Positions 9,880-20,571 of a stretch of DNA of 64,000 nucleotides are shown piece after piece. A program made the translations under genes and the position numbers. The stretch comes from an uncultured SAR86 cluster bacterium (GTDB taxonomy: Bacteria; Pseudomonadota; Gammaproteobacteria; Magnimaribacterales; AG-339-G14): contig CABZAV010000001.1 of assembly GCA_902523885.1 (NCBI GenBank), positions 124,001 to 188,000 of the forward strand, given 5' to 3'. The notes under the pieces are model-generated. The model saw only the letters and a list, made by a program, of their open reading frames with translations, did not search any database and was not told the DNA's origin. Positions within the stretch are counted from its first letter, which is position 1. Every line of letters starts with the position of its first letter.

Positions 9880-12270
9880 TTAAACAACAAAATTGATAAG
9901 TTTTTTTTCTATGAAAATAGTTTTTTTAATTTTTTTATCAATGATAAATCTTTTAACATTTTCTAATTCCTTGGAAAGCATAATAATTTCTTTTTCAGAT
10001 TTCTCTTCGTCTAATTCTAATGACCCTCTCAATTTCCCATTTACTTGAATAATTAATTTATAAGTCTTTTCCTCCAACAAATTAGAATCAAAAGTAGGCC
10101 ATGCTTCACTATAAATTTCTCTTCCATTTTGTAAAACATTCCAAAGTTCATGTGTTATGTGAGGACTTATTGGGCTTAGCATTAGAAGAGATGAATCTAT
10201 TATTTTTTTAAATAGTTTTCTTTCTTCCTCAGGAATTTCACTTTTTTGCAATTCTTTTGGTACTGCATTCATTAGTTCCATTATTGCTGCTATAGCTGTA
10301 TTAAATGAATTTCTTCGTTCGAAATCATCCGATACCTTTTTTATAGTTTGATTTAATTTTATTTCTAACGGTTTTAAGTCTAGTGAAGAATTTAGGGCAA
10401 GACTTTTTTGGTTTTTTAGAATAGATGCAAGTTTCCATAACTTGTTTAAAAATTTAAATGATCCTTTTACTCCATCATTAGACCATTCTAAGGATTGCTC
10501 AGGCGGAGAAGCAAACATTGAGAAAAGTCTTACTGTATCGGCACCGTAACGATCAATAAGCTCTTGAGGATTTACAGTATTACCTTGAGATTTTGACATT
10601 TTATTTCCATCCTTAAGGACCATGCCTTGACACAATAGCTTATGGAAAGGTTCTCTAAATTTTACTAGACCCAAATCATTCAAAGCCTTAGAAAAAAATC
10701 TTGAATATAATAAATGCAAAATAGCATGTTCTATTCCTCCGATGTATTGATCTACTGGTAACCAATAATCAACTTCTTCATCAAAAATTTTTTCTGAAGA
10801 TTTGTGAGATGCAAATTTTGCAAAATACCACGAAGATTCAAGGAAAGTATCGAATGTATCAGTTTCTTTAATATATTCATTTCCATTTTTTACTAAAACC
10901 TCAGAGTTTATTTCTTCTTGATTTAGATCCGAAAATGGGATGACATCAGCGGAGTCTTTCTTATTTATCATCATTGGAATAGGTGCGCCCCATTTCCTTT
11001 GTCTTGAAACTCCCCAATTTTTAAGTCGGTAATTTACCTTTTTAGATCCAAAATTATTATCTTTGGCCAGCTTTAAAATCTTTTCAAAAGCTTTTTCAAA
11101 ATCAAGGCCATCAAGTTCATTTCCTGAGTTAATAAGTAAACCTTTTTCTATAAGAGCTTTATCAAGTTCAAGTGCTCCTTCACCTGTGTCAATGACCTGC
11201 TTTATTTCAATATTATATTTTTTGGCAAATTCAAAATCTCTCTGATCGTGACCTGGAACAGCCATTAATGCACCAGATCCATAATCCATCAAAACAAAGT
11301 TAGCAACCCAGACTTCTATTTCTTCTTTTGAAATGGGGTGTTTAGCTTTGATATTTAATTTAAATCCTTTTTTGTCTTCAGATATCCTCTCTGCTTCAGA
11401 TGTAACTCCCTTAGAATTATTCTTTAACCATTCTTCAAGATTTTTATCCTCTTTAGCTAAATTGGTAACAATAGGATGCGCAAGAGAAAGCGCAAGAAAA
11501 GAAACTCCCATGATGGTATCTGGTCGAGTCGTAAAAACCTCAATATGTTCTTTATTTGACAGACTAAATTTGAATTCCATCCCGATCGATTTACCAATCC
11601 AATTTTTTTGCATTGTTTTTACTTGCTCAGGCCAATCTTTTAAAGAGTCAAGTTCAGAGAGAAGTTCTTCTGCATAGTCGGTTATTTTAAAAGCCCACTG
11701 ATCTATAGTTTTTTTTTCAACATCTGCTCCTGATCTCCAGCCTTTACCATCAATTACTTGTTCATTTGCCAAAACCGTTTGGTCTACTGGATCCCAATTT
11801 ACTTCTGTTTTTTCTCTTATAACTAATCCTTTTTTATACATTTCGCAGAAAAGCCACTGCTCCCACTTGTAATATTCCTCGTCGCAAGTTTTTAGTTCTC
11901 TTCGCCAATCATAGGCAAATCCTAAAGAAGAGAGCTGTCTTTTCATAAATTGGATATTGTCCTCAGTCCATTTTTTTGGTGAGACATTATTTTGAATAGC
12001 GGCATTCTCTGCTGGAAGACCAAATGCGTCCCATCCCATAGGCTGCATAACATTCATACCTTTCATTCTCTGATATCTAGAAATTACGTCTCCGATTGTG
12101 TAATTTCTTACATGCCCCATGTGCAATTCTCCTGAGGGGTAAGGAAACATACTTAAACAGTAATATTTTTCTTTTTTATTATCAGGATTAACTTCAAAAG
12201 ATTTATTTTTTTCCCAGTAAGCTTGAGCTTTTTTTTCTAAATCAGCAGGATTATAGGAATCTTCTTTCAT
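9880..12270 (-). CDS. leuS: leucyl-tRNA synthetase
   Basis: CLSMFPYPSGELHMGHVRNYTIGDVISRYQRMKG (HIGH-like), KMSKSQGNTVNPQELIDRYGADTVRLF (KMSKS). Confidence 0.97.
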   Translation of the reverse strand: MKEDSYNPADLEKKAQAYWEKNKSFEVNPDNKKEKYYCLSMFPYPSGELHMGHVRNYTIGDVISRYQRMKGMNVMQPMGWDAFGLPAENAAIQNNVSPKKWTEDNIQFMKRQLSSLGFAYDWRRELKTCDEEYYKWEQWLFCEMYKKGLVIREKTEVNWDPVDQTVLANEQVIDGKGWRSGADVEKKTIDQWAFKITDYAEELLSELDSLKDWPEQVKTMQKNWIGKSIGMEFKFSLSNKEHIEVFTTRPDTIMGVSFLALSLAHPIVTNLAKEDKNLEEWLKNNSKGVTSEAERISEDKKGFKLNIKAKHPISKEEIEVWVANFVLMDYGSGALMAVPGHDQRDFEFAKKYNIEIKQVIDTGEGALELDKALIEKGLLINSGNELDGLDFEKAFEKILKLAKDNNFGSKKVNYRLKNWGVSRQRKWGAPIPMMINKKDSADVIPFSDLNQEEINSEVLVKNGNEYIKETDTFDTFLESSWYFAKFASHKSSEKIFDEEVDYWLPVDQYIGGIEHAILHLLYSRFFSKALNDLGLVKFREPFHKLLCQGMVLKDGNKMSKSQGNTVNPQELIDRYGADTVRLFSMFASPPEQSLEWSNDGVKGSFKFLNKLWKLASILKNQKSLALNSSLDLKPLEIKLNQTIKKVSDDFERRNSFNTAIAAIMELMNAVPKELQKSEIPEEERKLFKKIIDSSLLMLSPISPHITHELWNVLQNGREIYSEAWPTFDSNLLEEKTYKLIIQVNGKLRGSLELDEEKSEKEIIMLSKELENVKRFIIDKKIKKTIFIEKKLINFVV

Positions 12271-13610
12271 TAATTTATATCTAAAACTTTTTCTAAGTAG
12301 TTTATAGATATATTTGCTTTTCTAAAGTTCTCTTCGCTTAAAATAATTTCTTGTAGTTCTTTGTTCGTATCTATTCCTTCAACAAAAAATTCTTCTAAAG
12401 CAAAGGACATTCGACACAAAGCTTCTTCTCTGTCTTTACCCTGTGTACAAATTTTTGCTATCAAAGCATCATAATAAGGAGAAATAATGCATCCGTCATA
12501 AACGTGAGAATCGACTCTCACTCCAATACCCCCTGGCTTACCCCATTCTGTTATCTTTCCTGGAGACGGAATAAATGTTTTTGGATGTTCAGCATTTATT
12601 CGACACTGAATTGCATGACCACGAACACTAATTTCTTCTTGTTTTATTTCAAGTTCTTCACCTGCTGCTATTCCAATTTGAAGCTTAACTAGATCATAAT
12701 CGGTAATCATTTCCGAAACAGTATGTTCAACCTGTAATCTAGTATTCATTTCTATGAAATAAAATTCTTCATCTTTGTATAAAAACTCAAAAGTTCCAGC
12801 ACCTTTGTATTTCATTTTTTTACAGCATTCAGTACACAATTTAAATAATTCTTGTTTTTTTTCTTCAGGAATATTTAAAGCTGGAGCTTCTTCAACAATT
12901 TTTTGATTTTTCCTTTGAATCGAACAATCCCTTTCATAAAAATGAAGTGCATTTCCAAAATTATCTGCTAAAACTTGGACCTCAATATGTCGAGGGCTAT
13001 CAAGAAATTTCTCTAAATATATTTCATCGCTTCCAAAACTGTTTAAAGCCTCTTGCTGAGTCAATTTCATTTTTGGAATTAAATCCTTTTCTTCATAGAC
13101 TATTGAGATTCCTCTTCCTCCGCCTCCAGCCGCTGCTTTTATCATTATTGGATAACCAATTTCTTTAGCTTTTGACAAAGTTTCCCTGTTGGTAGCCGAA
13201 ACCCTCCCGCTTCCTGGTACGCACTGTAAACCAGCATCAACAGCCATCTCTTTTGCTGAAATTTTATTACCCATAATTCTTATAGATTCTGGATCTGGAC
13301 CGATGAACGTGTAGCCACTTGCTATTACTTGTTCAGCAAAATGATCATTCTCCGCTAAAAAGCCTACCCCTGGATGAATAGCCTCAGCATTAGTTAATTC
13401 ACATGCACTTATAATTGCAGGAATATTCAAATAACTTTTTGATGACTCAGGAGGACCAATGCATACAGCCTCATCAGCCATTTTTACATGTTTTAAATCT
13501 TTGTCAGCCTCTGAATATATTGCAACCGTGCCGATACCCATTTCTTTGCATGCTTTAAGAACTCTAAGAGCAATCTCACCTCTATTGGCGATTAAAATTT
13601 TTGAGAACAT
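12270..13610 (-). CDS. accC: acetyl-CoA carboxylase biotin carboxylase subunit
   Basis: FSKILIANRGEIALRVLKACKEMGI, IKAAAGGGGRGI, FIEMNTRLQVEHTVSEMITDYDLV. Confidence 0.96.
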   Translation of the reverse strand: MFSKILIANRGEIALRVLKACKEMGIGTVAIYSEADKDLKHVKMADEAVCIGPPESSKSYLNIPAIISACELTNAEAIHPGVGFLAENDHFAEQVIASGYTFIGPDPESIRIMGNKISAKEMAVDAGLQCVPGSGRVSATNRETLSKAKEIGYPIMIKAAAGGGGRGISIVYEEKDLIPKMKLTQQEALNSFGSDEIYLEKFLDSPRHIEVQVLADNFGNALHFYERDCSIQRKNQKIVEEAPALNIPEEKKQELFKLCTECCKKMKYKGAGTFEFLYKDEEFYFIEMNTRLQVEHTVSEMITDYDLVKLQIGIAAGEELEIKQEEISVRGHAIQCRINAEHPKTFIPSPGKITEWGKPGGIGVRVDSHVYDGCIISPYYDALIAKICTQGKDREEALCRMSFALEEFFVEGIDTNKELQEIILSEENFRKANISINYLEKVLDIN

Positions 13611-14072
13611 TTATTCTTCTATTACAAAAAGAGCTTCCCCATATTCAACTGGCTCAGCATCAGAAATTAAGATTTCTTTGATTATTCCGTTGTAATCTGA
13701 TTTAACCTCATTCATCATTTTCATAGCTTCGATGATGCATAACACATCACCTTCAGAAACTTTATCTCCGACTTTAACAAACGGCTCAGCTCCAGGATTA
13801 GGAGAGCTATAAAAAGTTCCAACCATAGGAGAATTTATACTTTTTCCGTCTATGACTTTGGTCTCGGCTGTTTCAGAAGTCTCTTTTTTAGTTTCTGTCT
13901 CTGAAGAAGGAGATTCCATTACTTGAGGTGAGGGAGTAATCTTTTGGGGGGCTTGAAAAGATCCTGCAGATTTAACCAATTTAACCGATTCTTCACCTTC
14001 TTTAATTACAATTTCATTCAAAGAAGAATTTTCTAGCATTTCAATTAATTTTTTTACTTTTCTAATATCCAT
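13611..14072 (-). CDS. accB: acetyl-CoA carboxylase biotin carboxyl carrier protein
   Basis: Biotinylation motif IIEAMKMMNEV; SPMVGTFYSSPNPGAEPFVKVGDKV. Confidence 0.96.
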   Translation of the reverse strand: MDIRKVKKLIEMLENSSLNEIVIKEGEESVKLVKSAGSFQAPQKITPSPQVMESPSSETETKKETSETAETKVIDGKSINSPMVGTFYSSPNPGAEPFVKVGDKVSEGDVLCIIEAMKMMNEVKSDYNGIIKEILISDAEPVEYGEALFVIEE

Positions 14073-14080
14073 AATAACTC

Positions 14081-14515
14081 CTAGGTTTTTTCCATTGCCA
14101 AATTTAAGGCTGCCTCGTACCCTTTATCTCCAAATCCAGAAATAATTCCTAACGCAATATCAGAAAAGTAAGATTTTTCTCTAAAACTTTCTCTGCCGTA
14201 TATATTACTTATGTGAATTTCAATCATAGGAATGTCCACGCCTAAAATTGCATCTCTCAATGCAACACTTGTGTGCGTAAAGGCTCCAGGATTAAATAAT
14301 ATACAAGAGACTTTATTTTTTTTTGCGTCTTGAATTGCATTTACTAATTCGTGTTCAGCATTGCTTTGAAAACATGAAAGATTGATAGAATTGTTTTTAG
14401 CTATTTCTAGAAGATTTGACTCAATTTCCTCTAAAGTAAGTGAACCATAGATTTCTTTTTCTCTAGTGCCTAAGAGATTTAAGTTAGGCCCATTTAGTAA
14501 AAGAATGCTTTTCAT
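14081..14515 (-). CDS. aroQ: 3-dehydroquinate dehydratase, type II
   Basis: [51 protein letters not shown]. Confidence 0.95.
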   Translation of the reverse strand: MKSILLLNGPNLNLLGTREKEIYGSLTLEEIESNLLEIAKNNSINLSCFQSNAEHELVNAIQDAKKNKVSCILFNPGAFTHTSVALRDAILGVDIPMIEIHISNIYGRESFREKSYFSDIALGIISGFGDKGYEAALNLAMEKT

Positions 14516-14551
14516 AGAATTTTAAAGAATTTGACGAATTTTAATGATTTT

Positions 14552-14998
14552 TTAAAGAAATTCAAAGAAAATATTTGATTTATTATCCTTTTTGATTTTA
14601 ATGTTTTTTGAAATTTTTGGGTAACAAATAATATTTTCTAAACATCCTTGGTAAGTAAGTGTCAAGGATTTGTTGGTATATTTATCTAAGTTTCTTACCA
14701 ATAAGTCCAAATTATTCCTATATATTAAGCTTTCTCCTAGAAATTCATCTTCAATTTTTAATAGTTTCCCAATACTCTCATAGGAGATATCGTTTTGGCC
14801 ATCTTTTAAAGACAATTGTTCTGAGTATATATAAGATTTTTTATTTATTAATATGGAAATAATAAGATCGTCTTCATATTCTCTTGATGAAAGTTTGAAT
14901 GAATCTTCAGAGGACAATATTTCAGAAGAAAAAAAATTTTCCGATGAAGAGTGAATATTCAGGGTTAAGAATAAAAAAGGAATGAGTATTTTTTTCAT
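14552..14998 (-). CDS. stand-alone DsbD N-terminal (alpha)-like domain protein
   Basis: Signal peptide; EDEFLGESLIYRNNLDLLV and TLTYQGCLENIICYPKISK match the DsbD-alpha pattern (C-x5-C); ends after 148 aa with no transmembrane or thioredoxin domain. Confidence 0.75.
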   Translation of the reverse strand: MKKILIPFLFLTLNIHSSSENFFSSEILSSEDSFKLSSREYEDDLIISILINKKSYIYSEQLSLKDGQNDISYESIGKLLKIEDEFLGESLIYRNNLDLLVRNLDKYTNKSLTLTYQGCLENIICYPKISKNIKIKKDNKSNIFFEFL

Positions 14999-15094
14999 TG
15001 GAATATAACTTTTCTTTAAATTGATTGTCTAACAGTCTACTCAACTAAATATTCTGATGATAAAGTCTCAAAATAACAATCTATTCTTTTAATA

Positions 15095-16759
15095 ATGTCA
15101 AAAAAACGGAAATATTCTTCCTCTTTAGTTGATGGTCCGCTTCAAGCAACATCTAGGTCAATGCTGAGGGCAACAGGATTTAGCGATGATGATTTTTCTA
15201 AACCGCAAGTTGGCGTAGCTTCAACTTGGTCAATGGTTACGCCTTGCAATATGCATATTAATGATTTGGCCTCGCTAATATGTAACTCTATTGATGATGA
15301 AAATTTGAAATCTGTGCTTTTTAATACAATCACGATCTCTGATGGAATATCAATGGGAACATTAGGAATGAGATATTCTTTAGTTTCAAGAGAAGTAATA
15401 GCTGATTCAATCGAAACGGTTGTTGAATGCCAGTCATTTGATGGAGTTGTTGCAATAGGTGGATGCGATAAAAATATGCCAGGTTGTCTGATAGGACTTG
15501 CAAGATTAAACAGACCTTCCATCTTTGTTTACGGTGGCTCAATCAGACCAGGTAAAAATCATACTGACTTAGTAACGGTCATGGAAGGTATTGGAAGTTA
15601 TAGTAGTAATAAGATTTCAGAAAAAGAATTAATTGCAATTGAAAAAACCGCACTACCTGGCCCTGGTTCTTGTGGAGGTATGTATACAGCAAATACTATG
15701 GCATCTGCAATAGAGGCTTTAGGCATGAGCTTGCCTGGAAGTAGCTCTCAAGATGCTATTTCAAAAGAAAAAAAACTAGATTGTAAAAGTATTGGAAAAG
15801 CTATCGACAATCTCTTAGAAAAAGACATAAAACCATCAGACATAATGACGCGCAAAGCATTCGAAAATGCTATCAGAGTAATTATTGCGCTTGGCGGATC
15901 TACAAATGCAGTTTTGCATTTAATTGCAATGGCTAAAAGTATTAATGTTGAGTTAGATATTGATGATTTTGAAAAAATAGGGAAAAAAAGTCCGCTGCTG
16001 GCAGATCTTAGACCATCAGGACATTATTTAATGTCTGAATTAAATGAAATAGGAGGTATTCAGCCATTAATGAAAACTCTTTTGGATGCGGATTTATTAC
16101 ATGGAGATTGTCTTACAGTTACTGGTAAAACTATTTCTGAGAATCTTAAAGATGTTGAACCATACCCTGAAAATCAAAAAATAATCTCGTCTTTGGATAA
16201 ACCTATAAAAAAAGATAGCCACTTGAAAATTTTAAAAGGAAATTTAGCAGAAGAAGGTGCAGTAGCTAAAATAACAGGTAAAGAAGGATTGAGATTTATT
16301 GGAAAAGCAAAAGTTTTCAATTCAGAAGAAGAAACTTTAGATGCAATTTATGGGTCTGAAATTAAGTCGGGAGATGTAATTGTTGTTAGATACGAAGGCC
16401 CAGTAGGAGGACCTGGAATGCGAGAAATGTTAAAGCCTACTTCAGCTATTATGGGACAGGGATTAGGCGATAAGGTTGCTTTTTTAACTGATGGTAGATT
16501 TTCCGGCGGTTCTCATGGGTTCGTTGTTGGTCATATCACTCCTGAAGCTGCAACTGGAGGTTTAATAGGTTTGTTAGAAAACGGAGATGAGGTGACAATT
16601 GATGCAGTAAAAGGAACTATTGATGCAAAATTAACTGAAGATGAAATTACCTTGAGGAAGAAAAATTGGATCAATCCAAAACCAATCCCGAGCAAAGGAG
16701 TTCTTTCAAAGTATGCAAGAAGCGTTAAATCAGCTTCTGAAGGAGCAGTAACTGATTAA
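15095..16759 (+). CDS. ilvD: dihydroxy-acid dehydratase
   Basis: [68 protein letters not shown]. Confidence 0.96.
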   Translation: MSKKRKYSSSLVDGPLQATSRSMLRATGFSDDDFSKPQVGVASTWSMVTPCNMHINDLASLICNSIDDENLKSVLFNTITISDGISMGTLGMRYSLVSREVIADSIETVVECQSFDGVVAIGGCDKNMPGCLIGLARLNRPSIFVYGGSIRPGKNHTDLVTVMEGIGSYSSNKISEKELIAIEKTALPGPGSCGGMYTANTMASAIEALGMSLPGSSSQDAISKEKKLDCKSIGKAIDNLLEKDIKPSDIMTRKAFENAIRVIIALGGSTNAVLHLIAMAKSINVELDIDDFEKIGKKSPLLADLRPSGHYLMSELNEIGGIQPLMKTLLDADLLHGDCLTVTGKTISENLKDVEPYPENQKIISSLDKPIKKDSHLKILKGNLAEEGAVAKITGKEGLRFIGKAKVFNSEEETLDAIYGSEIKSGDVIVVRYEGPVGGPGMREMLKPTSAIMGQGLGDKVAFLTDGRFSGGSHGFVVGHITPEAATGGLIGLLENGDEVTIDAVKGTIDAKLTEDEITLRKKNWINPKPIPSKGVLSKYARSVKSASEGAVTD

Positions 16760-16803
16760 TCAATTAAACTTGTAAAAAAAAATTACTGCCTCATAATATT
16801 TCT

Positions 16804-17127
16804 ATGTCTAAAACAATTGAGCTTACAGACGATAATTTTGAACATGAAATCTCTAATACAGAGGTTCCCATATTAGTTGATTATTGGGCCGAATGGTGCG
16901 GACCTTGCAAAATGGTTGCTCCAATACTGGAAGAGGTAGCTCAAGATTTAGATGGGAAACTACTTATAGGTAAAGTTGACGTTGATCAAAATAAAGATTC
17001 TGCTTTAAAACAAAAAGTAATGAGCATTCCTACATTAGTTTTATTTAAAAACGGGGAGCCTGTTGATCAAAGGATAGGCGCATTAACGAAAACACAATTA
17101 GAGGATTTTTTAAGCCAACATATTTAA
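16804..17127 (+). CDS. trxA: thioredoxin
   Basis: VDYWAEWCGPCKMVAPILEE; next to rho. Confidence 0.96.
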   Translation: MSKTIELTDDNFEHEISNTEVPILVDYWAEWCGPCKMVAPILEEVAQDLDGKLLIGKVDVDQNKDSALKQKVMSIPTLVLFKNGEPVDQRIGALTKTQLEDFLSQHI

Positions 17128-17150
17128 CTAGTTAAGCTAGACTAGTTTTT
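17126..17150 (+). terminator. possible rho-independent terminator downstream of trxA
   Basis: AACTAG-TTAAGCTAGA-CTAGTTTTT: 6-bp stem followed by T run; stem is weak and overlaps the stop codon. Confidence 0.35.
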
Positions 17151-17224
17151 CAATAGATGTTTAAATACATTTCTTAGCTTACCGCTAACAATTTCCAGAT
17201 TTCAATTTTATTAACATAAAAAGT

Positions 17225-18487
17225 ATGCATTTAGGCGAACTTAAAGCAAAACCCATAGACGAACTTCTCTCTATTGCAGGAGAGATGGGTATCGAAAATA
17301 TTGCGAGATCAAAAAAACAAGACGTAATTTTTAGTATCCTAAAAAAACACTCAAAGTCTGGTGAGGATATAGAAGGAGAAGGAGTGTTAGAGATTCTGAA
17401 TGATGGGTTTGGATTTTTAAGGTCCCCAACTGGATCTTATGTTGCTGGACCAGACGATATTTATGTTTCTCCTAGTCAAATTAGACGTTTCGGTCTAAAA
17501 ACTGGAGATTCTATTTCTGGAAAGATCAGACCTCCAAAAGATGGTGAAAGATACTTTGCCCTTTTAAAAATAGATCTCATTAATTTTGAAGCAACAGACA
17601 AAACAAAAACAAAAATTGCTTTTGAAAATTTAACCCCATTATTTCCTGAAGAAAGAATTGTTATGGAATCCGGCAATGGAACTACAGAAGACCTATCTGC
17701 AAGAATTATTGACTTAATTTCACCAACCGGAAAAGGACAAAGAGGACTTATTGTATCTCCACCTAAGGCAGGAAAAACTTTATTGCTTCAGAGTATCGCT
17801 CATTCAATTGAAAAAAATAGCCCTGAAAGTACTTTAATGGTTTTACTTATCGATGAGAGACCTGAAGAAGTTACTGACATGATTAGAACGGTCAAAGGCG
17901 AAGTAATAGCCAGTACTTTTGATGAGCCTCCTTCGAGACATGTCCAAGTTGCGGAAATGGCAATTGCTAAAGCAAAAAGATTAGTCGAGACAGGAAATGA
18001 CGTAATAATTTTATTAGATTCGATTACTCGTTTAGGAAGAGCATATAATTCCACGCAGGCTTCTTCTGGAAAAATATTAACTGGTGGAGTGGATGCAAAT
18101 GCCCTTGAAAAGCCAAAAAGATTTTTTGGTGCTGCTAGAAACATTGAAGGCGGTGGCAGTTTAACGATCATAGCTACAGCACTTATAGATACTGGTTCTA
18201 GAATGGATGAAGTTATTTATGAAGAATTTAAGGGAACCGGAAATCAAGAAATCCACTTAGATAGAGCTATTGCAGAAAAAAGAATTTTTCCCTCTATCAA
18301 TATAAGAAGATCTGGAACTAGACGAGAAGAATTAATTACAGAAGAGGTCGACTTAGCTAGGATAAATATTTTGAGAAAACTTTTGCATGATATGGAAGAT
18401 ATTAATGCTACTGAATGGCTAATAGATAAGTTAAGAAAGCATAAAACTAATAATGAGTTTTTTGATTCTATGAAAAAATCAAAATAA
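17225..18487 (+). CDS. rho: transcription termination factor Rho
   Basis: [75 protein letters not shown]. Confidence 0.97.
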   Translation: MHLGELKAKPIDELLSIAGEMGIENIARSKKQDVIFSILKKHSKSGEDIEGEGVLEILNDGFGFLRSPTGSYVAGPDDIYVSPSQIRRFGLKTGDSISGKIRPPKDGERYFALLKIDLINFEATDKTKTKIAFENLTPLFPEERIVMESGNGTTEDLSARIIDLISPTGKGQRGLIVSPPKAGKTLLLQSIAHSIEKNSPESTLMVLLIDERPEEVTDMIRTVKGEVIASTFDEPPSRHVQVAEMAIAKAKRLVETGNDVIILLDSITRLGRAYNSTQASSGKILTGGVDANALEKPKRFFGAARNIEGGGSLTIIATALIDTGSRMDEVIYEEFKGTGNQEIHLDRAIAEKRIFPSINIRRSGTRREELITEEVDLARINILRKLLHDMEDINATEWLIDKLRKHKTNNEFFDSMKKSK

Positions 18488-19045
18488 ATTTTTAATTAAT
18501 CTGTAAGATTTTCCGCCAAAACTCTTTTCTCTAATAATTTCTTGACCTTCAAAAAGAAAATCAATTTTTAAATTTTTTTCAGTTTCTAAATAGATAATTG
18601 TCTTTTTATCTAAATAGTTATTTTTTTTTAAAAGTTTAAAAATTTTTTCTGCAAGACCATTTTTAAATGGAGGATCAACAAAGATAACGTCTATTTTTTC
18701 TCCGGAGTAGGGTTTTTTTAACCATTCTAAACAATCAACATTATGTAGTTCTATTCTTTGATCTATGTCAAATGATGTTAAATTTTCATTTAAATTTTTA
18801 AAAGTTTTAATATCTTTTTCAATAAAAAAAACTTTTTTGGAACCTCTAGATAAAGATTCTAAGCCCATGGCTCCAGTTCCTGAAAATAAATCTAAACAAG
18901 TAAAGTCAAAAAGATCTTGACCAAGCCAGTTGAAGATCATTTCTTTGGCTCTGTCGGGAGTGGGCCTCAAAGTAGAATCTAAATTAAAAAGTATTTTTTT
19001 CCCTTTCCATTTTCCTCCAATAATTCTTACTTTTCCTGTTTTCAT
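18479..19045 (-). CDS. rsmD: 16S rRNA (guanine(966)-N(2))-methyltransferase RsmD
   Basis: [12 protein letters not shown]...[16 protein letters not shown]...[19 protein letters not shown]...DVIFVDPPF. Confidence 0.92.
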   Translation of the reverse strand: MKTGKVRIIGGKWKGKKILFNLDSTLRPTPDRAKEMIFNWLGQDLFDFTCLDLFSGTGAMGLESLSRGSKKVFFIEKDIKTFKNLNENLTSFDIDQRIELHNVDCLEWLKKPYSGEKIDVIFVDPPFKNGLAEKIFKLLKKNNYLDKKTIIYLETEKNLKIDFLFEGQEIIREKSFGGKSYRLIKNLF

Positions 19046-19103
19046 TTAATTAATTTAAGTAATTTATTCGTGACATAATAACTGATCTAATTTGTATGAT
19101 TCC

Positions 19104-19559
19104 ATGGAAAAAGAATTTTTAGAAATATTGAGAACATTATCTCAAACCGTTTTTGTTTTATCTGCTGATAATGAAAAAGAAAGACATGCAATGACGGTTT
19201 CTTCTGTAGCATCTTTAAGTTTAAATCCACCATCAATGATGGTTGGGGTAAATAAAGATGCGTCAATAAATAATGTTTTACGAAAGGGCTCAAATTTTTG
19301 TTTAAATCTTTTAAAAAACTCTCAAAGTAAAATTGCGGATACCTGCAGTGGAGTAGAAGAGGGTGAAGAGCGATTTAAAAATGATCCTTGGATTTCAAGT
19401 AATCCAGTTTTTTTAGACGAAGCGCAATCCAATATTTTTTGCAAAGTTGTAGAGATAATTCCTTTTTCAACTCACTCAATAGTTGTTGGAGAGGTTTTAA
19501 AATTAAATCATTCCGGAAAAATGGAACCATTGATTTATCAGAACGGCGATTATATTTGA
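19104..19559 (+). CDS. flavin reductase-like domain protein
   Basis: HAMTVSSVASLSLNPPSMMVGVNKDASINNVLRKGSNFCLNLL, flavin reductase (FMN-binding) pattern. Confidence 0.8.
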   Translation: MEKEFLEILRTLSQTVFVLSADNEKERHAMTVSSVASLSLNPPSMMVGVNKDASINNVLRKGSNFCLNLLKNSQSKIADTCSGVEEGEERFKNDPWISSNPVFLDEAQSNIFCKVVEIIPFSTHSIVVGEVLKLNHSGKMEPLIYQNGDYI

Positions 19560-19753
19560 CTGCATTCTTTCTTCATACAAGTCCATTTTCCTTCTATTTT
19601 TTTTGCCTTTGAAATCTCAATATAAGTTGAACAAATTGAACACTTAACTAAAGAATTGCTGGATTGATTGATATCAAGATCCTCATTTTTAAAGAAGTAC
19701 GATATTGAAAGAATAATTAAAACAAATAGTGAAATTAGAATAAGGTTTAACAC
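19550..19753 (-). CDS. small membrane-anchored protein with Cys pairs, PP0621-like
   Basis: N-terminal TM helix then VKCSICSTYIEISKAKKIEGKWTCMKKEC. Confidence 0.5.
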   Translation of the reverse strand: MLNLILISLFVLIILSISYFFKNEDLDINQSSNSLVKCSICSTYIEISKAKKIEGKWTCMKKECSQI

Positions 19754-19766
19754 TTTTTAAGTTTGT

Positions 19767-20537
19767 TTAACTTGGATTCAGATTTTTTTTAAACCTACTT
19801 AGGGCCTCCTCAACGTCTTTCTTCAAAACATCTTGTCCTAATTCTTCATAGGCAATGATCATTATTTCAAGCGCTCTCTTAACCTGAGGAGTTTTTGGCA
19901 TATGTTTTAAAACATAATCGGCTCTTGTGAGAGCAGCAACGAAAGCTTTTCTTTCCAGATAAAACTCTGCAACGTAAATCTCTTGTTTAGCAATTAAATT
20001 TCTCAAATAGATCATCCTCTGTTTGGCATTTCCTGCATATTCACTTTCTGGAAATCTAGTAATGAAGTCACTTAAGTCTTCAAATGACTCTTTGGCTTCT
20101 GAGAGCTCTCTTTTATGCGTCATTTCGCCTAAGAATGGGGCACTAGCAAATAAATCTTTATCATTATTAAACTTAGCAAGTCCTTTTATATAGTAAGCAT
20201 AATCAACGTTGGGGTGTCTTGGGTGCAAGCTTATAAATCTTTCAGCTGCCAATATGGCTTGGTCATAATTTACGCTTTTGTAATAGGCATAAACAAGCTC
20301 AATTTGTGCTTGTTCCGCATATTTACCAAAAGGAAATCTCTTTTCAAGAGTTTCTAGGGTCAATATTGCTGAAATAAAATTGTTAGTTTTTAATCTTCTC
20401 TGAGCTTGGTCATAAAGTTTTTTCTCAGCAATATCCTTTGTTATAACTTCCTGATCGGAAGCACAGCTTATGAAAAAAACTGGAATTAGCAGAGCAAGAG
20501 AAAGAACTAAAATATTTAGTTTTTTAAAATGTTTCAT
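19767..20537 (-). CDS. bamD: outer membrane protein assembly factor BamD
   Basis: Lipobox VFFISC, TPR-like YDQAQRRLKTNNFISAILTLETLEKRFPFGKYAEQAQIELVYAYYK; divergent from rluD. Confidence 0.92.
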   Translation of the reverse strand: MKHFKKLNILVLSLALLIPVFFISCASDQEVITKDIAEKKLYDQAQRRLKTNNFISAILTLETLEKRFPFGKYAEQAQIELVYAYYKSVNYDQAILAAERFISLHPRHPNVDYAYYIKGLAKFNNDKDLFASAPFLGEMTHKRELSEAKESFEDLSDFITRFPESEYAGNAKQRMIYLRNLIAKQEIYVAEFYLERKAFVAALTRADYVLKHMPKTPQVKRALEIMIIAYEELGQDVLKKDVEEALSRFKKNLNPS

Positions 20538-20571
20538 AAATATAGATTATCCTATGTAAGAGATTATATAT

